Source: Butyrivibrio fibrisolvens
GTDB taxonomy: Bacteria; Bacillota; Clostridia; Lachnospirales; Lachnospiraceae
Direction of reading: 5' to 3'
Length of the DNA stretch: 54,009 nt
Assembly (NCBI RefSeq): GCF_037113525.1
Contig: NZ_CP146964.1
Coordinates: 124,819-178,827 of the forward strand
Both the position numbers and the translations under genes were made by a program. Below are positions 7,459 through 15,980 of the stretch, piece by piece. Under the pieces are notes generated by a model. That model was not told where the DNA came from. It saw nothing but the letters and a program-made list of their open reading frames with translations, and did no database searches. The first letter of the stretch is position 1. The number at the start of each line of letters is the position of its first letter.

Positions 7459-9222
7459 TTGGAAAATAATAATACAAATGATATAGTCAAAAACAACATA
7501 ATCAAAGACTTCAGAAGCATGTCCTTCTACCAGATATGGATTAGGAGCTTTGCTGACGGCAATGGTGATGGCATTGGCGATCTTCTTGGCGTTTACAATA
7601 AGCTTGACTATCTTAAGTCTCTTGGAGTAGACGGAATCTGGTTTTCACCGCTCTACCCCTCTCCTAATGCTGACTTTGGTTATGATATATCAGACTATTA
7701 CAACATTCATCCTGATTATGGCGATCTCGACCTTTTCCGTAAGGTCTTAAAGGGTGCTCATGACAGGGGACTTAAGGTTTTGATGGACCTTGTTGTAAAT
7801 CACACTTCTGATGAACATAACTGGTTTCTTGAAAGTAAAAAGAGCCGTGACAATAAGTACAGCGACTACTACATCTGGAAGGATCCCAAGATCGTAAAGG
7901 GCGAAAAACGCCCGCCTAATAACTGGGATTCACTTTTTGAAGGCAAAGCCTGGGAATATGTACCGGAGAGAGACCAATACTATTTACATATTTTTGCAAG
8001 AAAACAGCCAGACCTTAACATGGACAATCCCGTAGTCAGAGAAGAAGTTAAGAAGATCATGCGATTCTGGCTTGATATGGGCGTTGACGGCTTTAGAGAG
8101 GACGTTATCACCTTCATATCAAAGCATCCTGACCTTCCTGACGGATATCCATTTATTCCTGTTGCCAACGGTATGCCTTTTTATAAGGACGGGCCAAGGA
8201 TTCAGGAATATCTCAGGGAATTCAGGGATGTCTGCCTTGAATATGGTGCGCTTCAGATAGGCGAAGCACCGATGACTACAGTTGAAACTGCTCTTTCGTA
8301 TATCACGGGCAAAGAGCGAACACTTGATATGATGTTCCACTTTGACCATATGATGGCGGATTGTTTTCTGACAGAGTATATACACAGGGATTTTAACCTT
8401 GTAAAGCTTAAGAGCGCCTTTAGTAAGTGGCAGACAAGGCTTCTGGGTAAAGGCTGGAATGCTCTTTATCTTGAAAATCATGACCATCCGCGTATCATTA
8501 GCCGTTATGGCAATGAAAAAAAATACTGGAGAGAAAGCGGAACTGCCCTTGCGGCGAGCTATATATTCCAGCAGGGCACACCTTTTATCTATCAGGGCCA
8601 GGAAATCGGCATGACCAACATAAGCCTTAGCTCCATAGATAAATACATTGACGTATCATCTCACAACAATTACAAGAATTTCCATACTAACGAGCCTGAA
8701 AGAAAGCGTCTTAAAAGGATTCAGATGTCGAGCCGCGACTCTTCCAGAACTCCTATGCAGTGGACTCCTGAAAAATATGCAGGCTTCTCTACTAATAAGC
8801 CATGGTTTTATATAAATCATAACTATAAGACTGTTAACGTAGAGACTGAAGACAAGGATCCGGACAGCATCCTGAACTTCTACAGGAAGTGTCTTTCTTT
8901 GAGAAAAGAGCATGAAGGGCTTATTTATGGCAGATATCGTGAGTATTTCCATTTGAGCAAGAAGCTGTATGTGTATGGAAGACGATGGAAAGATGAACGT
9001 TATCTTATCGTGATCTCTTTTTCTGATAATAATGAAAAGTTAAAGGTTCCGAAAGGATATGATCTTAATGAAGCCGAGCTACTTCTATCCAATTACAATG
9101 ATACTGATAGTATAGATTTATATTCAGATTTACGCCCCTATGAAGTTAGGCTTTTCAAATCTATAAAAGAAGGTTTAACGCATTTAAAAGTTCCTCACTT
9201 GCAGAACAATTCTAAAGAGTGA
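7459..9222 (+). CDS. GH13 alpha-glucosidase / oligo-1,6-glucosidase-like
   Basis: A 587-aa cytoplasmic alpha-amylase-family enzyme that probably removes glucose from alpha-linked malto- or isomalto-oligosaccharides. MSFYQIWIRSFADGNGDGIG begins the TIM barrel, and DLVVNHTSDEHNWF is conserved region I. The nucleophile is Asp215 in GFREDVI, the acid/base Glu269 in GEAPMT, and the transition-state Asp342 in ENHDHPR. The pattern GFR-x-DVI-x-FISK is that of the GH13_31-like exo-glucosidases; trehalose-6-phosphate hydrolase is an alternative. A C-terminal beta-sandwich follows from about residue 510. The start is TTG at 7459 with GGGGGA 10 nt upstream. There is no signal peptide, so it acts on imported sugars. 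It is followed by a terminator. Confidence 0.88.
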   Translation: MENNNTNDIVKNNIIKDFRSMSFYQIWIRSFADGNGDGIGDLLGVYNKLDYLKSLGVDGIWFSPLYPSPNADFGYDISDYYNIHPDYGDLDLFRKVLKGAHDRGLKVLMDLVVNHTSDEHNWFLESKKSRDNKYSDYYIWKDPKIVKGEKRPPNNWDSLFEGKAWEYVPERDQYYLHIFARKQPDLNMDNPVVREEVKKIMRFWLDMGVDGFREDVITFISKHPDLPDGYPFIPVANGMPFYKDGPRIQEYLREFRDVCLEYGALQIGEAPMTTVETALSYITGKERTLDMMFHFDHMMADCFLTEYIHRDFNLVKLKSAFSKWQTRLLGKGWNALYLENHDHPRIISRYGNEKKYWRESGTALAASYIFQQGTPFIYQGQEIGMTNISLSSIDKYIDVSSHNNYKNFHTNEPERKRLKRIQMSSRDSSRTPMQWTPEKYAGFSTNKPWFYINHNYKTVNVETEDKDPDSILNFYRKCLSLRKEHEGLIYGRYREYFHLSKKLYVYGRRWKDERYLIVISFSDNNEKLKVPKGYDLNEAELLLSNYNDTDSIDLYSDLRPYEVRLFKSIKEGLTHLKVPHLQNNSKE

Positions 9223-9314
9223 GGTTAGATAATAACAGATGTATTTAAAATGCAAAGGTTATATTTAATATGCGAAGGTTGTATTAAATAGATGCTTAGT
9301 AAATAACAAAAGAA

Positions 9315-9361
9315 ACAGGATATCATCGATCGTTTGATTATCGTGATACCCTGTTTTTTAT
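9315..9361 (+). terminator. Intrinsic terminator after GH13 gene
   Basis: An imperfect stem (ACAGGATATCATCGAT against ATCGTGATACCCTGT) is followed by a T-rich run. It lies between the convergent GH13 and GH43 genes. On the minus strand the tail is weaker. Confidence 0.7.
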
Positions 9362-9458
9362 TACCTTGTTTTAGGATACAGGTCTAAAATATGTCTTTAG
9401 CCCCCGATTTTAATCGTTTTATACCGAATCCTTATTTTATTGCAAATAATTCTTGGAC

Positions 9459-11882
9459 TTATTTCACTGCAAAATTTGTAGGAACTGCGCTGCTATCGCC
9501 ACTTGCAATAAAATCTATAGTAATGCTACTGCCTGATGCAAGGTCTGCATTCCAGCTTGGAGCTGTTACTGTAACTGTAGTACCGCTTTGACCTGACAAC
9601 TGGGCATTCCAGAGATTATCAATACTATTAGCATAGTCAAATGTCAAAGTCCAGTTAGAAAGTGTCTTACCGGAATTATTTTCGATAACGATCTGACAGT
9701 GGAAAGAACCACCCCAGTTATCTACAACAGTATATGTTGCTGTTACACCTGTAGGAAGTGATGTCTGTGAAGGTGTCTCAGAAGGTGTATTTTCAGGCTC
9801 TTGCGTCTGGCCGCCTGTCTGATTACCGGTTTCTTCTTTAGGCTGTTCGGATGGCTGATCAGAAGGCTGATCATTATTGCCGCTAACAGGCTCAAATGTC
9901 CACTGCTGGTTGGTTTTACCATTATAAGACCACTGGCATACGTTAGTTCCGTCCTTAGTGCCATGTTCGTATACATCTACAACCTTAGTCTTGTTACTTG
10001 ACTTGGTTCCAATGATATATACGCCGTCGGTAGATGTAGTCATTACTGCAAACTGCTGTGCATCACCGCCCCATGCAGTGTAGATCTGGAGGTTTGCACC
10101 GTCTACGTCTTCTCCGTTAGCTACGTCAAGCATAAAATTGCCAAGCTTGTTGGTAAGAGTGATATAACCATCACCTGTGTTAGTTACATACCACTTCTGT
10201 CCATCTACGCCGGAACCTGTTCCGATCTCAACGTTCTGTACAGCTTTTCCTGTATTTCCTGTAACTTGAAGGTACTTCTGTGCATTTACGTTCTTGATAT
10301 AGTACCAGCCATCCTGGATTGTAGCTACGCTTCCAGTATTGACAGGCTTATCTGTAGTTGTTCCCTGTGAAGGATCCTGTGTTGCAGTACCATTTCCAAA
10401 CTGCCAGCTGCTAATAACGATATCATCTGACATTGTGAAAAATACATTTTTTACACCGCTAATCTTATCGAAGCTGCATGTAACATCTGTAAATGTAAGG
10501 TTATCACCTGTTGCCGGAATTGTGAGATATCCAAGGACCTTACCATCAGGCTTATCCTGAGTCATGCGGATAACACCGCCATTCTTAGAAGCAACGCTTA
10601 AACTAACGCTTGTTGCACCACTTCCAAAATTAAGTCCTGATACACCACTCCAGTCGCCTCTGCTATAAGCTGCGATTGCATCACCTGTTCCGTATACATT
10701 TACGCCAGCCTGCCATGCAAATGTAGCTCCGCTTGTCTTTGTAAACGCATCAAGGTTCTTTACCTGACTTACACCTGTTAATGTACCCTTGGCATTATTT
10801 ATTTTGCCATTGGAAAAAGAAATTGTATCAACGTGAGTTGTACGATAACCCTTCTGGCTTCCGAACATCTGCTTATTAAGCCATTCTGCATGGTAAAAGA
10901 TATAGCTCTGACCATTTAATGTAACGATAGAATGGTGGTTATTACCTGTTGTACCAAAGAAATCTCCAGGGTTATTAAGGCATGTTCCCTTATATGTGAA
11001 AGGTCCCATAGGGCTACTGCTGGTCATATATGCGATCCTTGCATTACCGTAAGGGCCGCCGTTCCAGTTAGTACAATAAGTGTAGTAATAGGTATTTCCT
11101 ACCTTATTGATACCAGAGTCCTCAAAAGACCAAGGTGCATCAATAGTTACAGGATTGCCTGCAAGGCTTGTCATATCACTTCCAAGCTTTACAACTCTGT
11201 GAGTCTGAGGGTTAGATGATTTTCCACTTGGAACACCGCCTCCAAAGTATAAGTATCCTGTTCCGTCGTCATCTACCAAAACAGCCGGATCAAAAAGCCA
11301 TTCTACATTACTGCAGTTTGGTGTACTTCTTGTGATAAGGGCTTTTCCTATAGGGTCTTTCCATGGACCTGTAGGGCTGTCTGCTGTAAGAACGCCTATA
11401 CCACCGCCGCTGTTTGCAAAATATAAAAAGAATTTTTCCTGACCATTGATCTTTTTATGACATGCACAGGGTGCCCATGAATTAGTAGCCCATGAAGCAG
11501 CACCGCCGCGTCCTGCTACGTCAATTGAACCATGATCTGTCCAGTTGACCATATCAGCTGATGACATAACATTGATATGTGTGATCTGACCGTAGGTATT
11601 TTCTGCTGGATTCTGCAGATTCTGATCTCCGTCGTTAGTACAATAAACGTAAACTCTTCCGTTGTACTCCATTGCACCGGGATCTGCGCTGAATTTCTGT
11701 GTGACACAAGGATTGTGATTAGACAGGTCTTTATAACCTTTAGTCAAGGTTATTCCCTGAAAGGCTGCAGCTTCTCCAGCTGCATACGATTTTACTCCCC
11801 ACGCACCTGCTCCGGGAGCAAGTAACAGTGTTGCTGTCGTAATTATACTGAGTATTGGCAGCAATAGTTTTTTGTGCTTCAT
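9459..11882 (-). CDS. Secreted GH43 glycosidase with CBM6-like, ricin-type and CBM2 modules
   Basis: A secreted plant cell wall enzyme of about 807 aa. A signal peptide (MKHKKLLLPILSIITTATLL) is followed by the GH43 five-bladed propeller (about 45-380), with the Asp base in DPGAMEYNG, the pKa-modulating Asp in LFDPAVLVDDDG and the Glu acid in FEDSGINKVGN. A CBM6-like module (about 385-495), a ricin-B trefoil (about 520-667, with QKW and QQW repeats), a linker rich in Pro, Glu, Gln and Thr, and a C-terminal CBM2 with conserved tryptophans follow. Arabinoxylan or another arabinosyl/xylosyl polymer is the likely substrate. The ATG at 11882 places the signal peptide correctly. A TTG at 11975, in frame and with AGGAGG 7 nt upstream, would add 31 residues encoded by repeat family D in front of it. 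Confidence 0.85.
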   Translation of the reverse strand: MKHKKLLLPILSIITTATLLLAPGAGAWGVKSYAAGEAAAFQGITLTKGYKDLSNHNPCVTQKFSADPGAMEYNGRVYVYCTNDGDQNLQNPAENTYGQITHINVMSSADMVNWTDHGSIDVAGRGGAASWATNSWAPCACHKKINGQEKFFLYFANSGGGIGVLTADSPTGPWKDPIGKALITRSTPNCSNVEWLFDPAVLVDDDGTGYLYFGGGVPSGKSSNPQTHRVVKLGSDMTSLAGNPVTIDAPWSFEDSGINKVGNTYYYTYCTNWNGGPYGNARIAYMTSSSPMGPFTYKGTCLNNPGDFFGTTGNNHHSIVTLNGQSYIFYHAEWLNKQMFGSQKGYRTTHVDTISFSNGKINNAKGTLTGVSQVKNLDAFTKTSGATFAWQAGVNVYGTGDAIAAYSRGDWSGVSGLNFGSGATSVSLSVASKNGGVIRMTQDKPDGKVLGYLTIPATGDNLTFTDVTCSFDKISGVKNVFFTMSDDIVISSWQFGNGTATQDPSQGTTTDKPVNTGSVATIQDGWYYIKNVNAQKYLQVTGNTGKAVQNVEIGTGSGVDGQKWYVTNTGDGYITLTNKLGNFMLDVANGEDVDGANLQIYTAWGGDAQQFAVMTTSTDGVYIIGTKSSNKTKVVDVYEHGTKDGTNVCQWSYNGKTNQQWTFEPVSGNNDQPSDQPSEQPKEETGNQTGGQTQEPENTPSETPSQTSLPTGVTATYTVVDNWGGSFHCQIVIENNSGKTLSNWTLTFDYANSIDNLWNAQLSGQSGTTVTVTAPSWNADLASGSSITIDFIASGDSSAVPTNFAVK

Positions 11883-11980
11883 TATTTTAACCTCATGTCG
11901 CGAGTGAAACGAGTGACTAATGGTTGAAGTGGTGGAGCTCGCGACACCACTTTGTGAAGTTTGAAATTTTTTCAAACTTC
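11883..11980 (-). repeat. Family D translational-leader repeat, copy 1 (upstream of GH43)
   Basis: Read on the minus strand: hairpin GAAGTTTGAAA/TTTCAAACTTC (11956-11980), then AAGTGGTG and CACCACTT around the loop TCGCGAGCTC, then AACCATTAGTCACT, then ATGAGGTT and the ATG at 11882. The ATGAGGTT box acts as Shine-Dalgarno. The loop TCGCGAG is exactly complementary to CTCGCGA farther down, so a pseudoknot is possible. A second, strong AGGAGG lies just before the element at 11983-11988, suggesting insertion between an old ribosome binding site and its start codon. Confidence 0.65.
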
Positions 11981-12123
11981 TTCCTCCTAAAATAATGACC
12001 CCTAAAAAAATAAACAGATTAACCTCCTCTCCTTTTATTTACCCCATATATCAAGCAGATGTAAAAACTCTGGCATCTGCTAAATATAGCTAAAACTTAT
12101 TTTTATTCATAAGTATTAATTTA

Positions 12124-12167
12124 TAACAAAAAAATCTCAAAGCCAGTTGTACACTGCCTTTGAGATT
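12124..12167 (-). terminator. Intrinsic terminator, possibly in the GH43 leader
   Basis: On the minus strand AATCTCAAAG pairs with CTTTGAGATT and a run of seven T follows. It is about 230 nt after the 5'-nucleotidase gene and about 240 nt before the GH43 start, and is preceded by another hairpin (TAGCAATAATTG with TAATTGCTA). It may end the upstream transcript or attenuate the GH43 gene. The rest of 12168-12395 is AT-rich with no gene seen. Confidence 0.7.
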
Positions 12168-12395
12168 GATTCTAACGGTGGTAGCAATTATTTTCCTCAT
12201 CAATTATTGCTATTTTCATCTTTATAATTGCTATATATGAGTAAAACTATTGATTTTATTGTAATAATATACAAATATCGTTTGATATTTTTGTAGCTTC
12301 GCGATAGTAAAACCATTATTCTATCTTCTGATATTTCCAGATATCTAGAAGCTACTCACTTTTCACTCGTAAATATATAAAGGTACCAGGAATAT

Positions 12396-13001
12396 TTATG
12401 CTAATTCTTCAACCTGTTTTTTAATATAATCCCAATCACTACAGCGGTGGAAATTGGTATTCGGGAGTTCTGCATTCTTATTCCATGGGCGATTGAAAAC
12501 CATGACTTTGAGGTCCGGCAGATGATCAAAGAATTTGAAAGCCAGTGGTGAATCTTCTATGGCAACATCAAATTTCATCTTGTAATAATCCTCAAGTTCA
12601 AGCGTAAACTCACTATTCTTGATAAAACTGTCCCGTCCGTATTTGTTAAGGCAAAAGAGCTTTACACGTTCAAGACCATGTTCATCAAGCCACTTGCGGG
12701 ATGGTTCATAAACACTGGATGGGCGTCCGGTTATAATGGATACATTATGGCCCTCATCCAGCCATTCATTAACTGTTTTAGAAGCTCCCGGAGTCTCTTC
12801 ATAGGTCATGAGTACCTCGGGGAGGTGAGCTTCTATCATGAGCTTTTCGTACTCGTCTTCTGAAAGGTCGAAGGACTTCTGAAGATTAAAGAACTGGATA
12901 TTCTCATATGGAACTTCTTTATTAAAGAGATCTCCTGCAAGCTTCGAAAGAGCTCTTGCAGTCTCACATAAACAATCGTCAAAATCAATATAGATATTCA
13001 A
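12396..13001 (-). CDS. HAD-superfamily 5'(3')-deoxyribonucleotidase-like protein
   Basis: A cytoplasmic protein of about 201 aa. The start MNIYIDFDDCLCETA contains the HAD motif I (D-F-D-D), with motif II in SIITGRPSS, and motif III/IV acidic residues in VAIEDSPLAFKFF; the small helical cap between motifs I and II fits the NT5C-type nucleotidases (or YqfW-like relatives). It would hydrolyse phosphate from nucleotides or small phosphorylated metabolites; the substrate is not shown. The start chosen is TTG at 13001, with AGGAGG 8 nt upstream (13010-13015). The longer in-frame ATG at 13052 would add 17 residues before the motif and lacks such a site. A family C palindrome lies directly upstream. 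Confidence 0.75.
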   Translation of the reverse strand: MNIYIDFDDCLCETARALSKLAGDLFNKEVPYENIQFFNLQKSFDLSEDEYEKLMIEAHLPEVLMTYEETPGASKTVNEWLDEGHNVSIITGRPSSVYEPSRKWLDEHGLERVKLFCLNKYGRDSFIKNSEFTLELEDYYKMKFDVAIEDSPLAFKFFDHLPDLKVMVFNRPWNKNAELPNTNFHRCSDWDYIKKQVEELA

Positions 13002-13072
13002 ATAAAACGCCTCCTGAAAATTTCCAAAATATAGCACCATTGATTTTACCATTAAGACGGGAGGTTGTGAAG

Positions 13073-13295
13073 GATTCCGGAGGGAGGCAGTTTATAAATG
13101 ATTTTGGTGTCTTTGAAAAATATATTAAATTCAAGAGCTTGATAGATGGAGATTTATATTCCCGCTTAGGGGCCGTATGTTTGAGCGAAGCGAGTTTCGG
13201 ACCCCTGGGAATATAAATCTCCAGATATCATGCCTTGAATTTTATATATTTTTCATGACACCAAAATCATTTATAAACTGCCTCCCTCCGGAATC
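13073..13295. repeat. Large palindromic repeat family C, copy 1
   Basis: A 223-bp palindrome whose outer 39 bases on each side are perfect complements (start GATTCCGGAGGGAGGCAGTT, end its complement). Inner arms contain AAATTCAAG and GGAGATTTATATTCCC, and the centre has GGGGCCG and CGGACCCC around GAGCGAAGCGAG. Weaker complementarity (ATTTTACCATTAA) continues outward to about 13033-13325. It is related to 26239-26515. No coding capacity was seen. Confidence 0.85.
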
Positions 13296-13350
13296 ATCAA
13301 AGTTACTGTTTTTAATGTGTAAAATGCAAATTATATGCTTGGGGAACAAA

Positions 13351-13391
13351 AAAGGTACCTTTCTGATAAATGTTCTCAGAAAGGTACCTTT
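13351..13391 (-). terminator. Intrinsic terminator after ECF S component gene
   Basis: A perfect 16-bp stem (AAAGGTACCTTTCTGA with TCAGAAAGGTACCTTT) around a 9-nt loop, followed on the minus strand by TTTTTTGTTC. It lies 15 nt beyond the gene's stop. Confidence 0.9.
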
Positions 13392-13405
13392 AACCAACTA
13401 GATAC

Positions 13406-14008
13406 TTAAATAACCCTGCTATCGGAGTTTTTATCGTCTTTCTTTCCGGAATCGCTGTCTGTAGCGGATAGATACTTTCTAAGTGGAAGCCAGATAGCGA
13501 AGGCAAGGGCGCTTCCGATGAGGGCGGTGATGAGTTGGACGGTTGAGAATTGTGCCTGAAGTGCCGGAAGCATTTTTTCCTGCATGGGCTGTGGAAGGAA
13601 AGTGGGAAGGAGCCATAGGGAGATGGTGAGGCCCATGACAGCTGCTTTTACTACGCTTCCTACGATCATGCCCATACAAAGGCGAATGTCCTTATTAATA
13701 CTATTATTTATCTTTTTATATAATAACCATACAAATACTACTAGTATGGCGTTGCCAAGCATTACCATTGGGATCATTGCAGGAACGGCTGACATAACGG
13801 GGCTTCCTGTGATAATGAAGGCTGTTATCGGGGTGATGATGCTAAGGATGATTCCGCATGCAAGTCCTGCAGTAAGAACTGCGATGATGAGGCATGCATT
13901 GATTATGGGACCTGTAATAAATACACTGAGATTTTTGAAGAACTGGCTCACGATACAAATTGCGAGCAAAATACCTGTTACTGCGATTTGCTTTGTTGTG
14001 ATTTTCAT
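13406..14008 (-). CDS. ECF transporter S component-like membrane protein
   Basis: A 200-aa integral membrane protein with about six hydrophobic segments, beginning MKITTKQIAVTGILLAICIV. Short S-component proteins of energy-coupling factor transporters capture vitamins or other micronutrients and plug into a shared EcfA/A'/T module. The N-terminal A-x-x-A-I-x-I-x-x-Q-F pattern and Gly-rich second helix (ITGPIINACLII) fit that fold. The C-terminal 20 residues are polar and charged. AGGGAGAG precedes the ATG at 14008. No ECF ATPase or T component is nearby, so it is probably a stand-alone S unit. The substrate cannot be assigned. Confidence 0.7.
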   Translation of the reverse strand: MKITTKQIAVTGILLAICIVSQFFKNLSVFITGPIINACLIIAVLTAGLACGIILSIITPITAFIITGSPVMSAVPAMIPMVMLGNAILVVFVWLLYKKINNSINKDIRLCMGMIVGSVVKAAVMGLTISLWLLPTFLPQPMQEKMLPALQAQFSTVQLITALIGSALAFAIWLPLRKYLSATDSDSGKKDDKNSDSRVI

Positions 14009-14044
14009 ATCTCTCCCTCTTTTCTATATTCTTGTCATAGCTTA

Positions 14045-14072
14045 ATTATACATCACTAAATTAAAGATTCAA
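14045..14072 (-). promoter_or_regulatory. Promoter for ECF S component gene
   Basis: On the minus strand TTGAAT (14067-14072) and TATAAT (14045-14050) are separated by 16 nt, upstream of the gene starting at 14008. Confidence 0.6.
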
Positions 14073-14076
14073 TGTC

Positions 14077-14088
14077 ACGTTATAACGT
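14077..14088. promoter_or_regulatory. 12-bp perfect palindrome between divergent promoters
   Basis: ACGTTATAACGT lies just upstream of the ECF gene's -35 and about 38 bp upstream of the pyrG -35. It could be an operator serving either or both genes. Confidence 0.35.
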
Positions 14089-14125
14089 TCACTAAAAAAG
14101 CTCATAAAAAACAGTCTTGTAATAC

Positions 14126-14154
14126 TTGACAAATCACCGATAAGGTCACATAAT
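14126..14154 (+). promoter_or_regulatory. Promoter for pyrG
   Basis: A consensus TTGACA (14126-14131), 17-nt spacer, and CATAAT (14149-14154). Transcription would start near 14160, giving a leader of about 120 nt before the pyrG start. Confidence 0.75.
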
Positions 14155-14200
14155 AAAGCGTCAAATTAATAGATGAAATTTTTTTGCACGAAGAGCCGAC

Positions 14201-14243
14201 AAAGGCGTCTGGTATCTTTTATAGGATACCCGTCACCTTTTTT
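14201..14243 (+). terminator. Attenuator-like terminator in pyrG leader
   Basis: AAAGGCGTCTGGTATC can pair with GATACCCGTCACCTTT (13 of 16 positions), followed by a T-run, within the transcribed leader of pyrG. In other Firmicutes pyrG is controlled by transcription attenuation in response to CTP; the placement fits, but the 5' G-run used in Bacillus subtilis was not seen here. Confidence 0.65.
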
Positions 14244-14283
14244 ATACCGGTTCTTTTTTGTTTTATAGGAGAAGGAGACTTTT

Positions 14284-15897
14284 ATGGCGACAAAATATGT
14301 ATTTGTAACAGGCGGCGTAGTTTCAGGACTTGGAAAAGGAATAACAGCAGCATCTCTGGGAAGACTCTTAAAAGCCAGAGGTTATAAGGTAACAATGCAG
14401 AAATTCGACCCATATCTTAATATCGACCCAGGTACAATGAACCCGATCCAGCACGGAGAGGTGTTTGTAACAGATGACGGTACAGAAACTGACCTGGATC
14501 TTGGACACTATGAACGTTTCATCGATGAAAGTCTCGACAAGAATTCCAACGTAACAAGTGGTAAGGTTTACTGGTCAATTCTTCAGAAGGAGCGTCGCGG
14601 CGACTTCGGAGGACACACAGTTCAGGTAATTCCTCATGTTACTAATGAGATCAAGAGCCGCTTTTACCGCAACGATACTGACGAAGATATGCATATCGCC
14701 ATTATCGAAGTGGGCGGAACTGTTGGTGATATTGAATCTCAGCCATTCCTTGAGGCTATTCGTCAGTTCCAGCACGAGGTAGGCCCTCAGAACTCCATGA
14801 TCATTCTTGTATCACTCCTGCCCTACCTTAGATGTTCACAGGAGCTTAAAACAAAGCCCACTCAGGCAGCTGTTAAGACTATGCAGGGAATGGGTCTTCA
14901 GCCAGACGTTATTGTTGCAAGATCCGAAGTTGATTTTGATGACGAATTAAAGGATAAGATCGCACTTTTCTGCAATATTCCTGCAGACAACGTTCTTAAA
15001 AACCTTGACCTTAAATATCTCTACGAGGCTCCTCTTGCTATGGAAAAAGAGCACCTTGCCCAGGTAGCATGTAAGTGCCTTGGCCTTGAATGTCCTGAAC
15101 CGGATCTCACAGACTGGAATGAGATGGTCAATACTCTTTATTCATTAAATCATACAGTAAGTATTGCTCTTGTTGGCAAGTATACACAGCTTCATGATGC
15201 TTATATCAGCGTAGTTGAAGCTCTTAAGCATGGCGGAATCTCCAATAAGGCTGAAGTTAATATTAAATGGGTAGATTCTGAGACAATCAATGATGAAAAT
15301 GTAGCCAAGGCTCTTTCAGATGTTGATGGTATCCTTGTTCCCGGAGGTTTTGGCGACAGGGGTATCGATGGAATGGTATGCGCTATCAGGTATGCTAGAG
15401 AAAATAATGTTCCATTCCTTGGCCTTTGCCTTGGTATGCAGCTTTCCATCGTTGAATTTGCAAGAAACGTTGCAGGAATCCATGATGCAGACTCAATTGA
15501 GTTTAATGCAGGCACTCAGCATCCTGTTATTGCATTCCTTCCTGACCACGACGCAGATGATGAACTTGGCGGAACTCTTCGTCTTGGTTCATATCCATGT
15601 ACATTAAAAGAAGGCTCTCTTGCACACAGACTCTATGGTTCATGTGATATTGCAGAGCGCCATCGTCACAGATATGAAGTAAATAACTCATTCAGAGAAG
15701 CTTTTGTAAATGCTGGTCTTTGCATATGCGGAACATCACCTGATAACAGGATCGTAGAGATGATCGAGAATCCTTCATGTGACTTCTTCATCGCAACTCA
15801 GGCTCATCCTGAACTCAAATCAAGACCTAACAGACCACATCCTCTCTTTGCGGGCCTCGTAGAAGCAGCTCTTAAGCACGAAGAGAGCAAAAACTAA
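14284..15897 (+). CDS. pyrG: CTP synthase
   Basis: A 537-aa enzyme that converts UTP to CTP using ATP and glutamine, the last step of de novo pyrimidine nucleotide synthesis. The N-terminal synthetase domain starts with FVTGGVVSGLGKGITAASLG (the P-loop-like ATP site) and includes QKFDPYLNIDPGTMNP and GGTVGDIESQPFLEA. The C-terminal class I glutamine amidotransferase has the nucleophile Cys382 in LGLCLGMQ and the His-Glu pair in QAHPELKS. Length is typical of the family. AGGAGAAGGAGAC lies directly upstream of the ATG. Expression is probably attenuated through the leader terminator. dapL follows after 83 nt with its own ribosome binding site and may be co-transcribed. Confidence 0.97.
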   Translation: MATKYVFVTGGVVSGLGKGITAASLGRLLKARGYKVTMQKFDPYLNIDPGTMNPIQHGEVFVTDDGTETDLDLGHYERFIDESLDKNSNVTSGKVYWSILQKERRGDFGGHTVQVIPHVTNEIKSRFYRNDTDEDMHIAIIEVGGTVGDIESQPFLEAIRQFQHEVGPQNSMIILVSLLPYLRCSQELKTKPTQAAVKTMQGMGLQPDVIVARSEVDFDDELKDKIALFCNIPADNVLKNLDLKYLYEAPLAMEKEHLAQVACKCLGLECPEPDLTDWNEMVNTLYSLNHTVSIALVGKYTQLHDAYISVVEALKHGGISNKAEVNIKWVDSETINDENVAKALSDVDGILVPGGFGDRGIDGMVCAIRYARENNVPFLGLCLGMQLSIVEFARNVAGIHDADSIEFNAGTQHPVIAFLPDHDADDELGGTLRLGSYPCTLKEGSLAHRLYGSCDIAERHRHRYEVNNSFREAFVNAGLCICGTSPDNRIVEMIENPSCDFFIATQAHPELKSRPNRPHPLFAGLVEAALKHEESKN

Positions 15898-15980
15898 TTA
15901 GTTGAACGTAGGATTCAAAAATCACTTTAAACAATTATATACCAAAAATAAGAATCAAAATCTTTATAACAGGAGGCCAT

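Noticed and set aside
8119..8487. Open frame of 122 codons opposite the GH13 gene
   Set aside because: It is antisense to the catalytic core of GH13 and its composition is shadow-like.
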